In this document: positions 1 to 10,287 of the stretch, in pieces
How the letters are laid out: each line of letters starts with the position of its first letter
Numbering within the stretch: position 1 is the first letter of the stretch
Source: Polaromonas sp. CG_9.7
GTDB taxonomy: Bacteria > Pseudomonadota > Gammaproteobacteria > Burkholderiales > Burkholderiaceae_C
Direction of reading: 5' to 3'
Assembly (NCBI RefSeq): GCF_015752205.1
Contig: NZ_JADOVG010000004.1
Location: 62,001-126,000, forward strand
Length of the DNA stretch: 64,000 nt
Notes under the pieces: generated by a model
Seen by the model: the letters and a program-made list of their open reading frames with translations, nothing else
The model's database searches: none
Told to the model about the DNA's origin: nothing
Made by a program: the position numbers and the translations under genes

Positions 1-746
1 GAGAAGTCTTCCGCCTCCATGACAAAGTTGCGGGTCGTCGGATGCCGGGGATGCAAAAACACCTGGGTCACCGGCCCGCTTTCCACGATCTTGCCGCCGT
101 CAATCACGGCAACCCGGTCGCAAATCGTGCGGATGACATCCATCTCGTGCGTGATCAGGACAATCGTCAGGTTCAGTTTTTCATTGATTTCCCGCAGCAG
201 TTGCAAGATGGACCGTGTGGTCTGCGGATCGAGCGCACTGGTGGCCTCGTCGCACAGCAGGATTTTGGGCCGGTTGGCCAGGGCGCGGGCAATGCCCACG
301 CGCTGCTTTTCACCGCCCGACAGCTGCTTCGGGTATTTGTGCTTGTGCCGGCTCAACCCCACCAGCTCAAGCATCTCGTCGACCCGCGCATCAATTTTTG
401 CAGTGTCCCGCTCGCCGGCAATGCGGATGGGAAACGAGACATTTTCAGCCACCGTTTTAGAGCTCAGCAGATTGAAATGCTGAAAGATCATGCCGATGTT
501 TCGTCTGAAGTTCCGCAGCGCCAGGTTGTCGTAGGCCAGTATGGCCTCGCCGTCGACGATGATCTCGCCCCCGGACGGCCGCTCCAGCAGGTTGATCAGC
601 CTGAGCAGCGTGGACTTGCCCGCGCCCGAATGGCCAATCACGCCAAATATCTCCCCCCTGACGATGGACAGGTCAACTCCGCTCAGGGCCGGAATCTGCT
701 TGTCCTTGACCACGTAACTCTTGTGCACATTTTTCAGGTGAATCAC
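1..746 (-). CDS. metN: Methionine ABC importer ATP-binding protein MetN (3' end beyond window)
   Basis: This is the cytoplasmic ATPase of a methionine ABC importer. Read on the minus strand from a GTG at 744-746, it shows Walker [10 protein letters not shown] at about residues 38-46 and the MetN-type stretch [16 protein letters not shown]. The signature [15 protein letters not shown] starts at about residue 142, followed by Walker [13 protein letters not shown] and the H-loop ITHEMDVI. The reading frame is still open at base 1, so the C-terminal NIL domain and any metI/metQ lie outside. The GTG start is chosen because the only nearby ATG, one base out of phase, runs straight into TGA. It follows the E1 dehydrogenase gene on the same strand with a gap of about 45 bases, which suggests co-transcription. 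Substrate assignment rests on family resemblance. Confidence 0.93.
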   Translation of the reverse strand, partial: MIHLKNVHKSYVVKDKQIPALSGVDLSIVRGEIFGVIGHSGAGKSTLLRLINLLERPSGGEIIVDGEAILAYDNLALRNFRRNIGMIFQHFNLLSSKTVAENVSFPIRIAGERDTAKIDARVDEMLELVGLSRHKHKYPKQLSGGEKQRVGIARALANRPKILLCDEATSALDPQTTRSILQLLREINEKLNLTIVLITHEMDVIRTICDRVAVIDGGKIVESGPVTQVFLHPRHPTTRNFVMEAEDF

Positions 747-791
747 ATTTTTATCCTATTCAATCGGCCGCAAGAATTCTTCGTGATGCAC

Positions 792-3464
792 TCATGGACT
801 GGCCCGAAGCGCGCGCCATGCCGCGCGTTCAATGCTGGCCGCGTCCACCGAGAAATGACGGCGAAGCGCCGCCCGGGTGTCGCTGCGGCCAAAGCCATCG
901 GTGCCCAGTGTGGTGTAGGCGCGGCCAGTCGGCAGGTAAGCCCGGATGCTTTCAGGCACGGCGCGCACGTAGTCGGTCGCCGCCACGATGGGGCCCTCGG
1001 TCTGCAGGAGCTTCGCCGTGACAAACGCTGCGCCCGCATCAGTATCGCAGGCGGTGCCGGTTGCGCCGGTTGCGTCTGATGTGCTGGCCTGGGCCTGGCG
1101 CGCCAGCTCGCTCCAGCTGGTCACGCTGATCACTTCGGCGTCAACGCCTTGCGCTGCCAGCAGATGGGCCGCCTTGATCACCTCGGTGAGGATCGCCCCT
1201 GACCCCATCAGCGTGACCTTGAGGGCAGCGCTGCCCGGTTGGCGCGCCCCGGCGGCCGCCGGATAGTGGCCGAACCGGTAACAGCCCGAAATCACGTCAG
1301 CGTGCACATCGGGCGGCAAATTGGGCTGGGCATAGTTCTCGTTCATCAGCGTCAGGTAATAAAACACATCCTGCTGCTCGACCAGCATTTCCTGCATGCC
1401 GTGCTGGAGGATCACGGCCAGTTCACCGGCAAAGGCCGGGTCGTAGGCCTTGCAGTTCGGAATGGTCGCGGCGATCAGGTGGCTGCTGCCGTCCTGGTGC
1501 TGCAGCCCTTCCCCGCCCAGGGTGGTTCGCCCCGAGGTCGCGCCCAGCAGGAAACCCCGTGCGCGCTGGTCGGCAGCCGCCCAGATCTGGTCGCCCACCC
1601 GCTGGAACCCGAACATGGAGTAATAGATATAAAACGGCAGCATGGCAAGGCCATGCACGCTGTAGCTGGTGGCCGCCGCCGTCCAGCTGGCCATGGCGCC
1701 GGCCTCGCTGATGCCTTCTTCCAGGATCTGGCCGTCGATGGCTTCGCGGTAACTCAGGACCGAGCCAATGTCTTCAGGCGCATAGCGCTGGCCCAGGCTC
1801 GAATAGATACCGACCTGTTTGAAAAGATTGGCCATGCCGAAGGTGCGCGCTTCGTCGGCCACGATGGGCACGATGCGCGGACCCAGCACCGCATCTTTCA
1901 GCAGTCCGCCCAGCATGCGGACAAAGGCCATGGTGGTGCTCATCTCCTTGCCTTGCGGTTGCAGTGCAAAGGCGGCATAGCGCGCCAGCTCGGGCACCGG
2001 AAGGGTTGCGCACGCGGTGTCGCGGCGCGGCAGGTAGCCGCCCAAAGCCTGGCGGCGCGCATGCAGGTACTGGATTTCAGGGCTGTCCGCCGAGGGTTTG
2101 AAAAACGCCAGCGACGTGGCCTGCGCGTCGCTCAATGGCAGGTTGAAGCGGTTCCTGAATTCGATCAGCTCTTTTTCGTCGAGTTTTTTCTGGCTGTGGG
2201 TGGTCATCTTGCCCTGCCCGGCCTTGCCCATGCCATAGCCTTTTTTGGTGTGCGCCAGGATGACTGTCGGCTGGCCCTGGTGCGCGGCAGCAGCGGCATA
2301 GGCCGCATGAATCTTCACCAGGTCGTGGCCGCCGCGCTTGAGTCGGTCTATCTGCTCGTCGGTCATGCCTTGCGCCAGGTGGGCCAGTGCTTCGTTCTGG
2401 CCGAAAAATGTTTCCCGGTTGTAGCGTCCGTCCTTGGCGGCAAACGTCTGCATCTGGCCATCGACGGTGTTGGCAAATGCGCGGGTCAGCGCGCCGCTCG
2501 TGTCGCGGGCGAAGAGCCCGTCCCAGTCGCTGCCCCAGATCAGCTTGATGACGTTCCAGCCGGCCCCGGAAAACAGCTTTTCCAGCTCGTCGATGATGCG
2601 GCCATTGCCACGCACCGGCCCGTCCAGCCGCTGCAGGTTGCAATTGACGACCCAGACCAGGTTGTCCAGCCCCTCACGGGCCGCCAGCGTCAGCGCGCTC
2701 ATGCTTTCGGGCTCGTCCATTTCACCGTCGCCAAACACGCCCCAGACCTTGCGGTTCGCGCAGTCCAGCAATTGCCGGTGGCTCAGGTAGCGCATGAAGC
2801 GGGCGTGGTAGATCGAGCTGATCGGGCCGATGCCCATGGAGCCGGTGGGAAACTGCCAGAAATCGGGCATCAGGTAGGGGTGCGGATAGCTGCACAGGCC
2901 GCGTGCGCCCGTTCCGCCCAGCGCGGCGGGGCTGGTCAGTTCCTGACGGTAGTAGCCCAGGTCTGCCTCGCTCAAGCGGCCTTCGAGGTAGGCCCGCGCA
3001 TACACGCCGGGCGCGCTGTGCGGCTGGAAAAACACCAGATCGCCCAGATGCCCGCCTTCGGGGCGCTGGTCTCGGGCATGAAAAAAGTGGTTGAAGCCGA
3101 CCTCGAACAGATCAGCGGCACTGGCATAACTGGCAATGTGGCCGCCGAGGTCGCCGTAGGCCTGGTTGGCCCGCGCCACCATCGCCAGGGCGTTCCAGCG
3201 CATCAGCGAGGCGAGCCGCTCTTCAATGGCCAGGTCGCCCGCAAACGGCGGCTGCTGGTCCACCGCAATGGTGTTCACGTAAGGCGTGCACAACTCAGGC
3301 TGCCAGCCGATGCGGGCGGTGCGCGCCTGGCGCGCCAGGGTGTCGAGCACAAAGCGGGCACGCTCCGGTCCCTGCGTGGCCAGCAGGGCTGCCAGGGCGT
3401 CCTGCCACTCGCCGGTTTCTTCGGGATCGGTATCGAGCGGTTCATTCATGTGTGCAAAATTCAT
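792..3464 (-). CDS. Homodimeric-type pyruvate/2-oxobutyrate dehydrogenase E1 component (AceE/MdeB family)
   Basis: This is a thiamine-diphosphate E1 decarboxylase of 890 residues, the usual length of homodimeric AceE. Visible motifs are GHIASYASA (108-116), SSIYHARFMRYLSHRQ (about 217-232), the ThDP motif GDGEMDEPES (245-254) ending in NCN (274-276), and a C-terminal TLGTDGFGRSDTR. No E2 or E3 gene lies beside it, unlike the main pdh operon, and a divergent Lrp regulator and metN flank it. That arrangement resembles the Pseudomonas mdeB locus, where an AceE-like E1 handles 2-oxobutyrate from methionine breakdown. I infer that this paralogue acts on 2-oxobutyrate or pyruvate and borrows E2/E3 from elsewhere. 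Two in-frame ATGs (3464 and 3449) lack a clear Shine-Dalgarno; the longer is given. Confidence 0.93.
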   Translation of the reverse strand: MNFAHMNEPLDTDPEETGEWQDALAALLATQGPERARFVLDTLARQARTARIGWQPELCTPYVNTIAVDQQPPFAGDLAIEERLASLMRWNALAMVARANQAYGDLGGHIASYASAADLFEVGFNHFFHARDQRPEGGHLGDLVFFQPHSAPGVYARAYLEGRLSEADLGYYRQELTSPAALGGTGARGLCSYPHPYLMPDFWQFPTGSMGIGPISSIYHARFMRYLSHRQLLDCANRKVWGVFGDGEMDEPESMSALTLAAREGLDNLVWVVNCNLQRLDGPVRGNGRIIDELEKLFSGAGWNVIKLIWGSDWDGLFARDTSGALTRAFANTVDGQMQTFAAKDGRYNRETFFGQNEALAHLAQGMTDEQIDRLKRGGHDLVKIHAAYAAAAAHQGQPTVILAHTKKGYGMGKAGQGKMTTHSQKKLDEKELIEFRNRFNLPLSDAQATSLAFFKPSADSPEIQYLHARRQALGGYLPRRDTACATLPVPELARYAAFALQPQGKEMSTTMAFVRMLGGLLKDAVLGPRIVPIVADEARTFGMANLFKQVGIYSSLGQRYAPEDIGSVLSYREAIDGQILEEGISEAGAMASWTAAATSYSVHGLAMLPFYIYYSMFGFQRVGDQIWAAADQRARGFLLGATSGRTTLGGEGLQHQDGSSHLIAATIPNCKAYDPAFAGELAVILQHGMQEMLVEQQDVFYYLTLMNENYAQPNLPPDVHADVISGCYRFGHYPAAAGARQPGSAALKVTLMGSGAILTEVIKAAHLLAAQGVDAEVISVTSWSELARQAQASTSDATGATGTACDTDAGAAFVTAKLLQTEGPIVAATDYVRAVPESIRAYLPTGRAYTTLGTDGFGRSDTRAALRRHFSVDAASIERAAWRALRASP

Positions 3465-3593
3465 GGATTTAAAACAAGCAGGTCATATGGACGAATTTAC
3501 GCAAATAAAGTGCGCACAGGCTGCTGATCTCGGGGAAGACTTACCCGAACTCGCAGCACAATGAGCTGCACTACCTTAACTTTTAAAATTTTT
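3465..3593. promoter_or_regulatory. Divergent promoter region between the E1 gene and the Lrp regulator
   Basis: This 129-base AT-richer gap separates two genes pointing away from each other, the standard arrangement for an Lrp-family regulator and its target. No single operator stands out by eye, so binding is inferred from layout only. Confidence 0.45.
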
Positions 3594-4070
3594 ATGCTGG
3601 ATTCAGTTGACTTACGCATTATTGATGCCTTGCAACGCAACGGTGGACTGACCAACGTGGAACTGGCGCGGCAGGTCCACCTGTCGCCTTCGCCTTGTCT
3701 GGCGCGCGTCAAGGCGTTGAAGGACGATGGCGTCATAGAGCGCTACGTGGCGCTGGTGAGCGCCGCAGCCCTGGGCATTGGCCCGAACGTTTTTATCTCC
3801 ATCAGCCTCACCAGCCAGAGTAAGGCCGCGCTGGCCGAGTTCGAGAAACGCATTGCAGAGCACGACGAGGTCATGGAGTGTTATTTGATGAGCGGCGACA
3901 GCGATTACCTGATCCGCGTGGCCATCACCGACATTGCCGCCCTGGAAAAATTCATCGTGGAACAGCTCACGCCGATTACGGGCATCGAAAAGATCCGCTC
4001 CAGTTTTGCGCTCAAGCAGGTGCGCTACAAAACGGCGCTGCCGCTGCCTGTGCAGGGTCGGCCGCGTTGA
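3594..4070 (+). CDS. Lrp/AsnC-family transcriptional regulator
   Basis: This leucine-responsive type regulator has an N-terminal helix-turn-helix (LDSVDLRIIDALQRNGGLTN, then LARQVHLSPSPCLARVKAL) and a C-terminal RAM ligand-binding domain (EVMECYLMSGDSDYLIRVAI). The frame opens at ATG 3561. The ATG at 3594 is preferred because the family begins only a few residues before the conserved Asp of the first helix; neither start has a strong ribosome site. At about 158 residues it is of normal family length. It is transcribed divergently from the AceE-like E1 gene and probably controls it in response to an amino acid. MdeR and BkdR are family precedents; the ligand (methionine or a branched-chain amino acid) is not readable from the sequence. 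Confidence 0.9.
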   Translation: MLDSVDLRIIDALQRNGGLTNVELARQVHLSPSPCLARVKALKDDGVIERYVALVSAAALGIGPNVFISISLTSQSKAALAEFEKRIAEHDEVMECYLMSGDSDYLIRVAITDIAALEKFIVEQLTPITGIEKIRSSFALKQVRYKTALPLPVQGRPR

Positions 4071-4226
4071 TGCACAACCACGATTTTCAAACGCGTCTGA
4101 GGGCTGCAAGCAGCGCGAAGCGCCGAATGTAACGTCCGGTGAAAAACCCTTGCAGTCGCCCCGGCCAGCGCCATTTGTATTGGACGCGGGTCCATCAGGA
4201 GCCGATCAGTAAGGAGATTGATTGCC

Positions 4227-4502
4227 ATGTTGAAACGCTTGACCCTGCTTTGGACTGTTTTACGCGGCGACGCGCGGCAGTTGTGGTTTGCGCTGCGCCA
4301 CCCGGACGCGCCAGGCTGGCTGAAGTGGGGCACGGCGCTGATTGCGCTGTATCTCTTTTCGCCCATCGACCTGATTCCCGACGTGCTGCCGGTGATCGGC
4401 CTGGTTGACGACCTGGTGCTGGTGCCGCTGGCGATTCGCTGGCTGCTCAAGCGCCTGCCGCCCGAGATTGCCCAGGCAGCGGCCCGTCGCCGCGCCGGAT
4501 GA
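4227..4502 (+). CDS. Small DUF1232 (YkvA-type) membrane protein
   Basis: This 91-residue protein carries the DUF1232 signature LFSPIDLIPDVLPVIGLVDDLVLVPLAIRW, a hydrophobic hairpin with two conserved acidic positions. The ATG at 4227 is chosen because AAGGAG at 4211-4216 lies about 10 bases upstream; the TTG at 4218 would be too close to it. The function of the family is unknown. It stands alone between the Lrp regulator and a convergent HipA-like gene. Confidence 0.85.
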   Translation: MLKRLTLLWTVLRGDARQLWFALRHPDAPGWLKWGTALIALYLFSPIDLIPDVLPVIGLVDDLVLVPLAIRWLLKRLPPEIAQAAARRRAG

Positions 4503-4581
4503 ACCTTGCGTGGGCGCCGTAGCCGGTCAAAGCGGATTCGCTTGACTGAAAATCACAGCGGGCCAGGAATTCTGCATGCTT

Positions 4582-4598
4582 GCTACGGTATTCATAGC
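4582..4598. repeat. 17-bp AT-rich palindrome, copy 1 (GCTA-N9-TAGC)
   Basis: The sequence GCTACGGTATTCATAGC lies in the 189-base gap between convergent genes. It shares arms and exact arm spacing with six other copies in this window. Confidence 0.55.
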
Positions 4599-4691
4599 TG
4601 TATATGCATATGCAGCATGCGCAAATGACCTTTTGATTCTTAAAAAGGTTTGCATCGCTCTGAACGAATGCGCTGCAGCGCACGGGCAGCG

Positions 4692-6005
4692 TCACAACAT
4701 GCGAAGGGTTTGCAGGTTGCCTGATGCCACTGCCCTGAAACCGGCCGAAATGCGTGCGTCCAGCGCGGCGGTTTGCCAGAAGGCGATGGCCAGTTCTTTG
4801 GCCTGCGTCCACTGGTCGAGCGTCGCGGCACTGGGTTGCAGCGGGCGGGCGGCAAAGTCGCGCGGCACCAGTTCGCCGCCCACCGGCGCGTACAGCATGG
4901 GCAGCATGTCGTAGGTGGGCGACAGCCGCCAGTCGTCGCCCTCGAGCAACAGGGAAATGTTGCCGTAATGGCGGTCGGTATTGGCAATCAGCACGCCGTA
5001 GGCTTCCAGAAAGCGCAGGTGCGCCGCGTCCTGCGGGCGCAACAGCGAGCGTGCTTCCATGCGGCGGGCGGTAGCCGCCCAGTTGTCTTCCTCGCCGACA
5101 TACTGCGCGTCATAGACCTGCAAGGACACCATGCCGATGCGCCCGGCGGCGGTGCGGTCAAAGCGCTCGGACTCAAGGAACATGCGGCCCTCGATAAAAA
5201 ACACCTGCGTGCGGGCGGCGGGCAGGCCGGCGCTGTCAAGCGTTTGCAGCGCCAGGTGCTCGCACACCAGCAGGTCGCGGGTGCGCTGGTCCACGTCGGA
5301 ATCGCCTGCTGGAGAGAACTTGACAATCACCGCGCGACCGCCAATCAAGGTGCAAAACTTGGGCTGCTCGCCACCCGCCGACGAACCGGGCAGCGCGCCC
5401 AGCATGGCCTGCTGCGCCAGGCGCGGATAGTCAGCGCTGGAGTCCGCCCGCGAAGCGCGTTCGCCCAGTGTGTGAAAGCGCTCGAAAGCCGGCTCGCCGA
5501 CGATCAGGTTCCCTGGCAAGTCGTCGCCAAAGCTGGCCAGCGCCTTCAGCGCATCGTCGGCGCTCCAGTGGCGCGGATCGGCCGCCAGCCCCAGGACGGG
5601 ATGGGTATGGGCAAAGGTGCGGCCCATGAAGCCTTGCGGTCGCATGTCGTCCAGAAACCAGGGCAGGCCGTCGTGCAGTTCGCTCACGCCATCGGCCTCA
5701 TCGACCCAGAAGCGCCCGCCGGGCAGCGGCACGATGCGGCCAAAGGGCGTGACCTGCCCGCGCGCATCGACGCGCATCACCGGCAATTCGCTGCCCGCGC
5801 CCGGAATGCGGCGCGGCAGCAGGTAGCGCCGCGCCCGCGCCGCGCCGCTCTGCAACACATCGCCTGCCGCCAGCAGGGGCGCCAGCGCGCGCGACACCGT
5901 CGATTGGCTTACGCTTAGGCGCGCCTGCAGTTCAATGCTGGTGGCGACACCGCCTTGCGCGCGCAGGGCCGTCAACAGGGCGTCAGTCAGCGCGTGGGTT
6001 GGCAT
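4692..6005 (-). CDS. HipA-family kinase of the YjjJ/HipH type with N-terminal winged helix
   Basis: This 437-residue HipA-like serine/threonine kinase resembles E. coli YjjJ (HipH). Residues 1-65 form a helix-turn-helix (LQARLSVSQSTVSRALAPLLAAGDVL), which replaces the separate HipB found in classical pairs. The kinase part shows SSAGGEQPKF (glycine-rich loop), VIVKFSP (ATP lysine), IANTDRHYGNISLL (catalytic loop with Asp and Asn) and SPTYDMLPM (metal-binding Asp). No hipB-like antitoxin gene is adjacent. The upstream DNA is AT rich and bounded by the gapA terminator, so the gene is probably monocistronic. Toxin activity is known for relatives; here it is inferred. All visible catalytic residues are intact. 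Confidence 0.88.
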   Translation of the reverse strand: MPTHALTDALLTALRAQGGVATSIELQARLSVSQSTVSRALAPLLAAGDVLQSGAARARRYLLPRRIPGAGSELPVMRVDARGQVTPFGRIVPLPGGRFWVDEADGVSELHDGLPWFLDDMRPQGFMGRTFAHTHPVLGLAADPRHWSADDALKALASFGDDLPGNLIVGEPAFERFHTLGERASRADSSADYPRLAQQAMLGALPGSSAGGEQPKFCTLIGGRAVIVKFSPAGDSDVDQRTRDLLVCEHLALQTLDSAGLPAARTQVFFIEGRMFLESERFDRTAAGRIGMVSLQVYDAQYVGEEDNWAATARRMEARSLLRPQDAAHLRFLEAYGVLIANTDRHYGNISLLLEGDDWRLSPTYDMLPMLYAPVGGELVPRDFAARPLQPSAATLDQWTQAKELAIAFWQTAALDARISAGFRAVASGNLQTLRML

Positions 6006-6115
6006 GTAAGGAAATGATGAATAGATTTATGCATGAATACTTTCAGCCCTCATCATAAGTAAATTCGCGATTTTTCTCATTAACGAGAATAGATACTTTC
6101 GAAAAATTTCAGGGC

Positions 6116-6147
6116 AAAAAAAAAGCGCCCTGAGGCGCATTTTTTTT
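6116..6147 (-). terminator. Rho-independent terminator of gapA (symmetrical)
   Basis: A GCGCC/GGCGC stem with loop CTGA is flanked by nine A on one side and eight T on the other, so it can act in both directions. It sits 16 bases past the gapA stop and keeps gapA transcription from entering the HipA-like gene. Confidence 0.85.
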
Positions 6148-6162
6148 GCAGTTGAAGAAGAT

Positions 6163-7179
<1,017 letters not shown>

Positions 7180-7277
7180 TTAACTTTTGATCATCCGTTC
7201 AGACCGGACCGCGTGGTTTGCGCAAGGTCAAGGGTGAACGGATTGCCTGCCTGGCGCCGGGTTTGTGGCACCAGTCC

Positions 7278-9335
7278 TTACTTTTTACGCAGCACCTTGC
7301 GTACCGTCGCCACCACGTTTTCCGGCGTGAAGCCGAAATGCTTGAACAGCACGCCCGCCGGCGCCGACTCGCCAAAGGTGTCGATGCCGACGACGGCGGC
7401 GCAGCCGTATTTCCACCAGCCGTCGGTCACGCCCATTTCCACTGCGATGCGGGGAATGCCTTCGGGCAGGATTTTCGACTTGTAGGCGGCGTCCTGGCGG
7501 TCAAACGTCGTGTTGCTCGGCATGGACACGACGCGCACGGCAATTTTTTGCGCCGCAAGCAGTTCCTGCGCCTTCAGCGCCAGCTGCACTTCGGAGCCGG
7601 TGGCGATGATGACGGCCTGGGCCTTTTTGTTCAGGCCGACTTCTGCCGGCTCGGCGAGCACGTAGGCGCCCTTGCTGATCTGGCCGACATCGTCTTTCGG
7701 CGCGTAGGGCAGGTTCTGGCGGCTCAGCAGCAAGGCTGTTGGACGGCTCTTGTTTTCCAGCGCCACGGCCCAGGCCACAGCGGTCTCGGCGGTATCGCCC
7801 GGACGCCAGACGTCGAGGTTGGGAATCAGCCGCAGGCTGGCGGCGTGCTCGATCGACTGGTGCGTCGGGCCGTCTTCGCCCAGGCCGATGGAGTCATGGG
7901 TGAAGACGTGAATGACGCGCAATTTCATCAGCGCAGCCATGCGGATGGCGTTGCGCGAGTAGTCGCTGAACGTCAAAAACGTGCCGCCGTAGGGAATGAA
8001 GCCGCCATGCAGCGCCACGCCGTTCATGACCGCCGCCATGCCGAATTCGCGCACGCCGTAGTTGATGTGGCGCCCGCCGACCAGGCTGCCGTTGGCCGCT
8101 TCGGTTTTCACCACCTCGCCGCTGGCGTCAAAGCGCAGCGCAGGCGTGGCCTTGGTGTTGGTCAGGTTGGAGCCGGTCAGGTCGGCCGAGCCGCCCAGCA
8201 GTTCGGGCAGGCCGGCGGTGAACGATTCGAGGGCCAGTTGCGACGCCTTGCGCGACGCCACGTTTTCGGCCCTGGTGTGCGCGCTTACAACGGTGTCGAC
8301 GGCCAGTTGCGAGAAGCTTTTCGGCAACTCGCCTTTCATGCGACGAACGAATTCAGCCGCCAGCTCGGGATGGGCCTTGGTGTAGGCGGCAAACTTCTTG
8401 TCCCAGGCGGCCTCGGCCTTGGCGCCCTTGACCTTGGCGTCCCAGGCCGCGTAGGTTTCCTTGGGCAGGTCGAAGGCGGTGTGCGGCCAGTTGATGGCGG
8501 TGCGCGTGAGGCCGATTTCCTCGGCGCCCAGCGGCTCGCCGTGGGCTTTGGAGGTGTTGGCGCGGTTGGGCGAGCCTTTGCCGATGTGCGTCTTGCAGAC
8601 GATCAGCGTTGGCTTGTCCAGGCTGCTTTTGGCGCCGGCAATGGCGGCCGACACGGCGGTGGCGTCATGGCCGTCCACCACGTCGATCACGTTCCAGCCG
8701 CAGGCGGCAAAGCGCATCGGCGTGTTGTCGATGAACCAGGGCGCGACCTGGCCGTCGATGGAAATTCCGTTGTCGTCGTACAGCGCAACCAGCTTGTTCA
8801 GCTTCCAGGCGCCAGCCAGCGCGATGGCTTCATGGCTGATGCCTTCCATCAGGCAACCGTCGCCCAGGAACACATAGGTGTGGTGGTCAACGATGGTGTG
8901 GTCGGTTTTGCCGCTGACGCGGTTGAATTCGCTGGCCAGCAGCTTTTCAGCCAGTGCCATGCCGACGGCGTTGGTCAGGCCCTGGCCGAGCGGGCCGGTG
9001 GTGGTCTCGATGCCTGGCGTCACGTCCACTTCGGGGTGGCCGGGGGTCTTGGAGCCGAACTGGCGGAAGTTCTTCAGCTCTTCGATGGGCAACTGGTAGC
9101 CGGTCAGGTGCAGCACTGAATAGATCAGCATCGACGCATGGCCGTTGCTCAGCACGAAGCGGTCGCGGTTCATCCAGTGCGGGTTGGCCGGGTTGTGCCT
9201 GAGGTGGTCGCCCCAGAGCGCGACCGCCATGTCGGCCATGCCCATGGGCGCGCCGGGGTGACCGGAGTTGGCTTGTTGCACCGCGTCCATTGCAAGTGCG
9301 CGTATCGCATTCGCCATCATTTCGTTTTTGGCCAT
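7278..9335 (-). CDS. tkt: Transketolase
   Basis: This ThDP-dependent transketolase of the pentose phosphate pathway moves two-carbon ketol units between sugar phosphates. The protein is 685 residues, normal for the family. Motifs include [13 protein letters not shown] near the N-terminus, [12 protein letters not shown], the ThDP site [19 protein letters not shown], and the pyrimidine-domain signature [20 protein letters not shown] about 11 bases before the ATG supports the start. It is upstream of gapA and probably co-transcribed with it. Confidence 0.97.
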   Translation of the reverse strand: MAKNEMMANAIRALAMDAVQQANSGHPGAPMGMADMAVALWGDHLRHNPANPHWMNRDRFVLSNGHASMLIYSVLHLTGYQLPIEELKNFRQFGSKTPGHPEVDVTPGIETTTGPLGQGLTNAVGMALAEKLLASEFNRVSGKTDHTIVDHHTYVFLGDGCLMEGISHEAIALAGAWKLNKLVALYDDNGISIDGQVAPWFIDNTPMRFAACGWNVIDVVDGHDATAVSAAIAGAKSSLDKPTLIVCKTHIGKGSPNRANTSKAHGEPLGAEEIGLTRTAINWPHTAFDLPKETYAAWDAKVKGAKAEAAWDKKFAAYTKAHPELAAEFVRRMKGELPKSFSQLAVDTVVSAHTRAENVASRKASQLALESFTAGLPELLGGSADLTGSNLTNTKATPALRFDASGEVVKTEAANGSLVGGRHINYGVREFGMAAVMNGVALHGGFIPYGGTFLTFSDYSRNAIRMAALMKLRVIHVFTHDSIGLGEDGPTHQSIEHAASLRLIPNLDVWRPGDTAETAVAWAVALENKSRPTALLLSRQNLPYAPKDDVGQISKGAYVLAEPAEVGLNKKAQAVIIATGSEVQLALKAQELLAAQKIAVRVVSMPSNTTFDRQDAAYKSKILPEGIPRIAVEMGVTDGWWKYGCAAVVGIDTFGESAPAGVLFKHFGFTPENVVATVRKVLRKK

Positions 9336-9535
9336 CAGGCTAAGCTCCGGAAAGTTCGATCGTCAAGGTAATCCGGCATTTTAACGGCCGATGCGCTGAC
9401 TGCCTCTTGTCGCTGCTTTGTGCAGCGCCGAAACAGCGGCGGCGGCAAATGCCCTAAAGTCGTGCTTATGCAAACCAAACCCTTCTGCGCCAGCCTTTTT
9501 TTCTGCCGCGTTCACCGGCTGTTTGGGCGGTGCAG

Positions 9536-10273
9536 ATGAGCCCGCCGATCCCGGCCATGATCCTGGCTGCCGGGCGCGGCGAGCGCATGCGCCCGCTGAC
9601 CGACGACTGCCCGAAGCCGCTGCTCAAGGTGCACGGCCAGGCGCTGATCGACTGGCATGTGCTGGCGCTGGCACGCGGCGGTTTTCACGAACTGGTCGTC
9701 AACACCGCCTGGCTGGGCGAACAAATTTCAAGCCATTTAGACCTTTTGCGCACTACCGGCGGGAACGAGCAGCTATCATTTTCATACTCGCACGAAGGCG
9801 ATGATTTTGGCTACGCGCTGGAAACCGCTGGTGGCATTGCGCGGGCGCTGCCGCTGCTGGGCGACGTGTTCTGGCTGCTGGCCGCCGATGTGTTCGTGCC
9901 CGGTTTTGAATTCTCGCCCGAAGCCGTCAGCCGCTTTGTGGCCGGCGGCAAGCTCGCCCACCTGTGGCTGGTGCCCAATCCGCCGCACAACCCGCACGGC
10001 GATTTTGGCTTGGGCGCAGGCGGCCTGGCGCGCAACCTGCCGGCCGGCGATGCCGCGCCGCGATACACCTACAGCACCATCGGCCTGTACCGGCGCGAGT
10101 TGTTCGACGCCCTGCCCTTCGGCAATTCGCCAGGCTTGGCGGTCGCATTGGCGCCGCTGCTGCGCGAGGCCATGGACCGCCAGCAAGTCAGCGCCGAGCT
10201 GTACCTGGGCGCCTGGACCGATGTCGGCACACCCGAGCGACTGGCCGAACTGAATCAAAATTTCCCGAACTGA
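9536..10273 (+). CDS. murU: N-acetylmuramate-1-phosphate uridylyltransferase (MurU family)
   Basis: This sugar-1-phosphate nucleotidyltransferase makes UDP-MurNAc from MurNAc-1-phosphate in the cell-wall recycling bypass of Pseudomonas and Burkholderiales. It shows the LAAGRGERMRPLTDDCPKPLL signature at the N-terminus, LETAGGI around residue 104, and WTDVGTPERLAEL at the end. A GTG at 9530 is also in frame, but the ATG at 9536 is preferred. The stretch around residues 66-95 (encoded about 9731-9820) looks longer and more AT rich than I expect for MurU. Its partner kinase amgK lies 20 kb away at 30852. It is followed within 15 bases by the aminopeptidase gene. Confidence 0.88.
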   Translation: MSPPIPAMILAAGRGERMRPLTDDCPKPLLKVHGQALIDWHVLALARGGFHELVVNTAWLGEQISSHLDLLRTTGGNEQLSFSYSHEGDDFGYALETAGGIARALPLLGDVFWLLAADVFVPGFEFSPEAVSRFVAGGKLAHLWLVPNPPHNPHGDFGLGAGGLARNLPAGDAAPRYTYSTIGLYRRELFDALPFGNSPGLAVALAPLLREAMDRQQVSAELYLGAWTDVGTPERLAELNQNFPN

Positions 10274-10287
10274 AAGCATCCTCCCCC

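Noticed and set aside
1239..3527. Very long plus-strand open frame opposite the E1 gene
   Set aside because: It is the antisense shadow of a clearly conserved E1 protein; GC-rich codon bias keeps such frames open.
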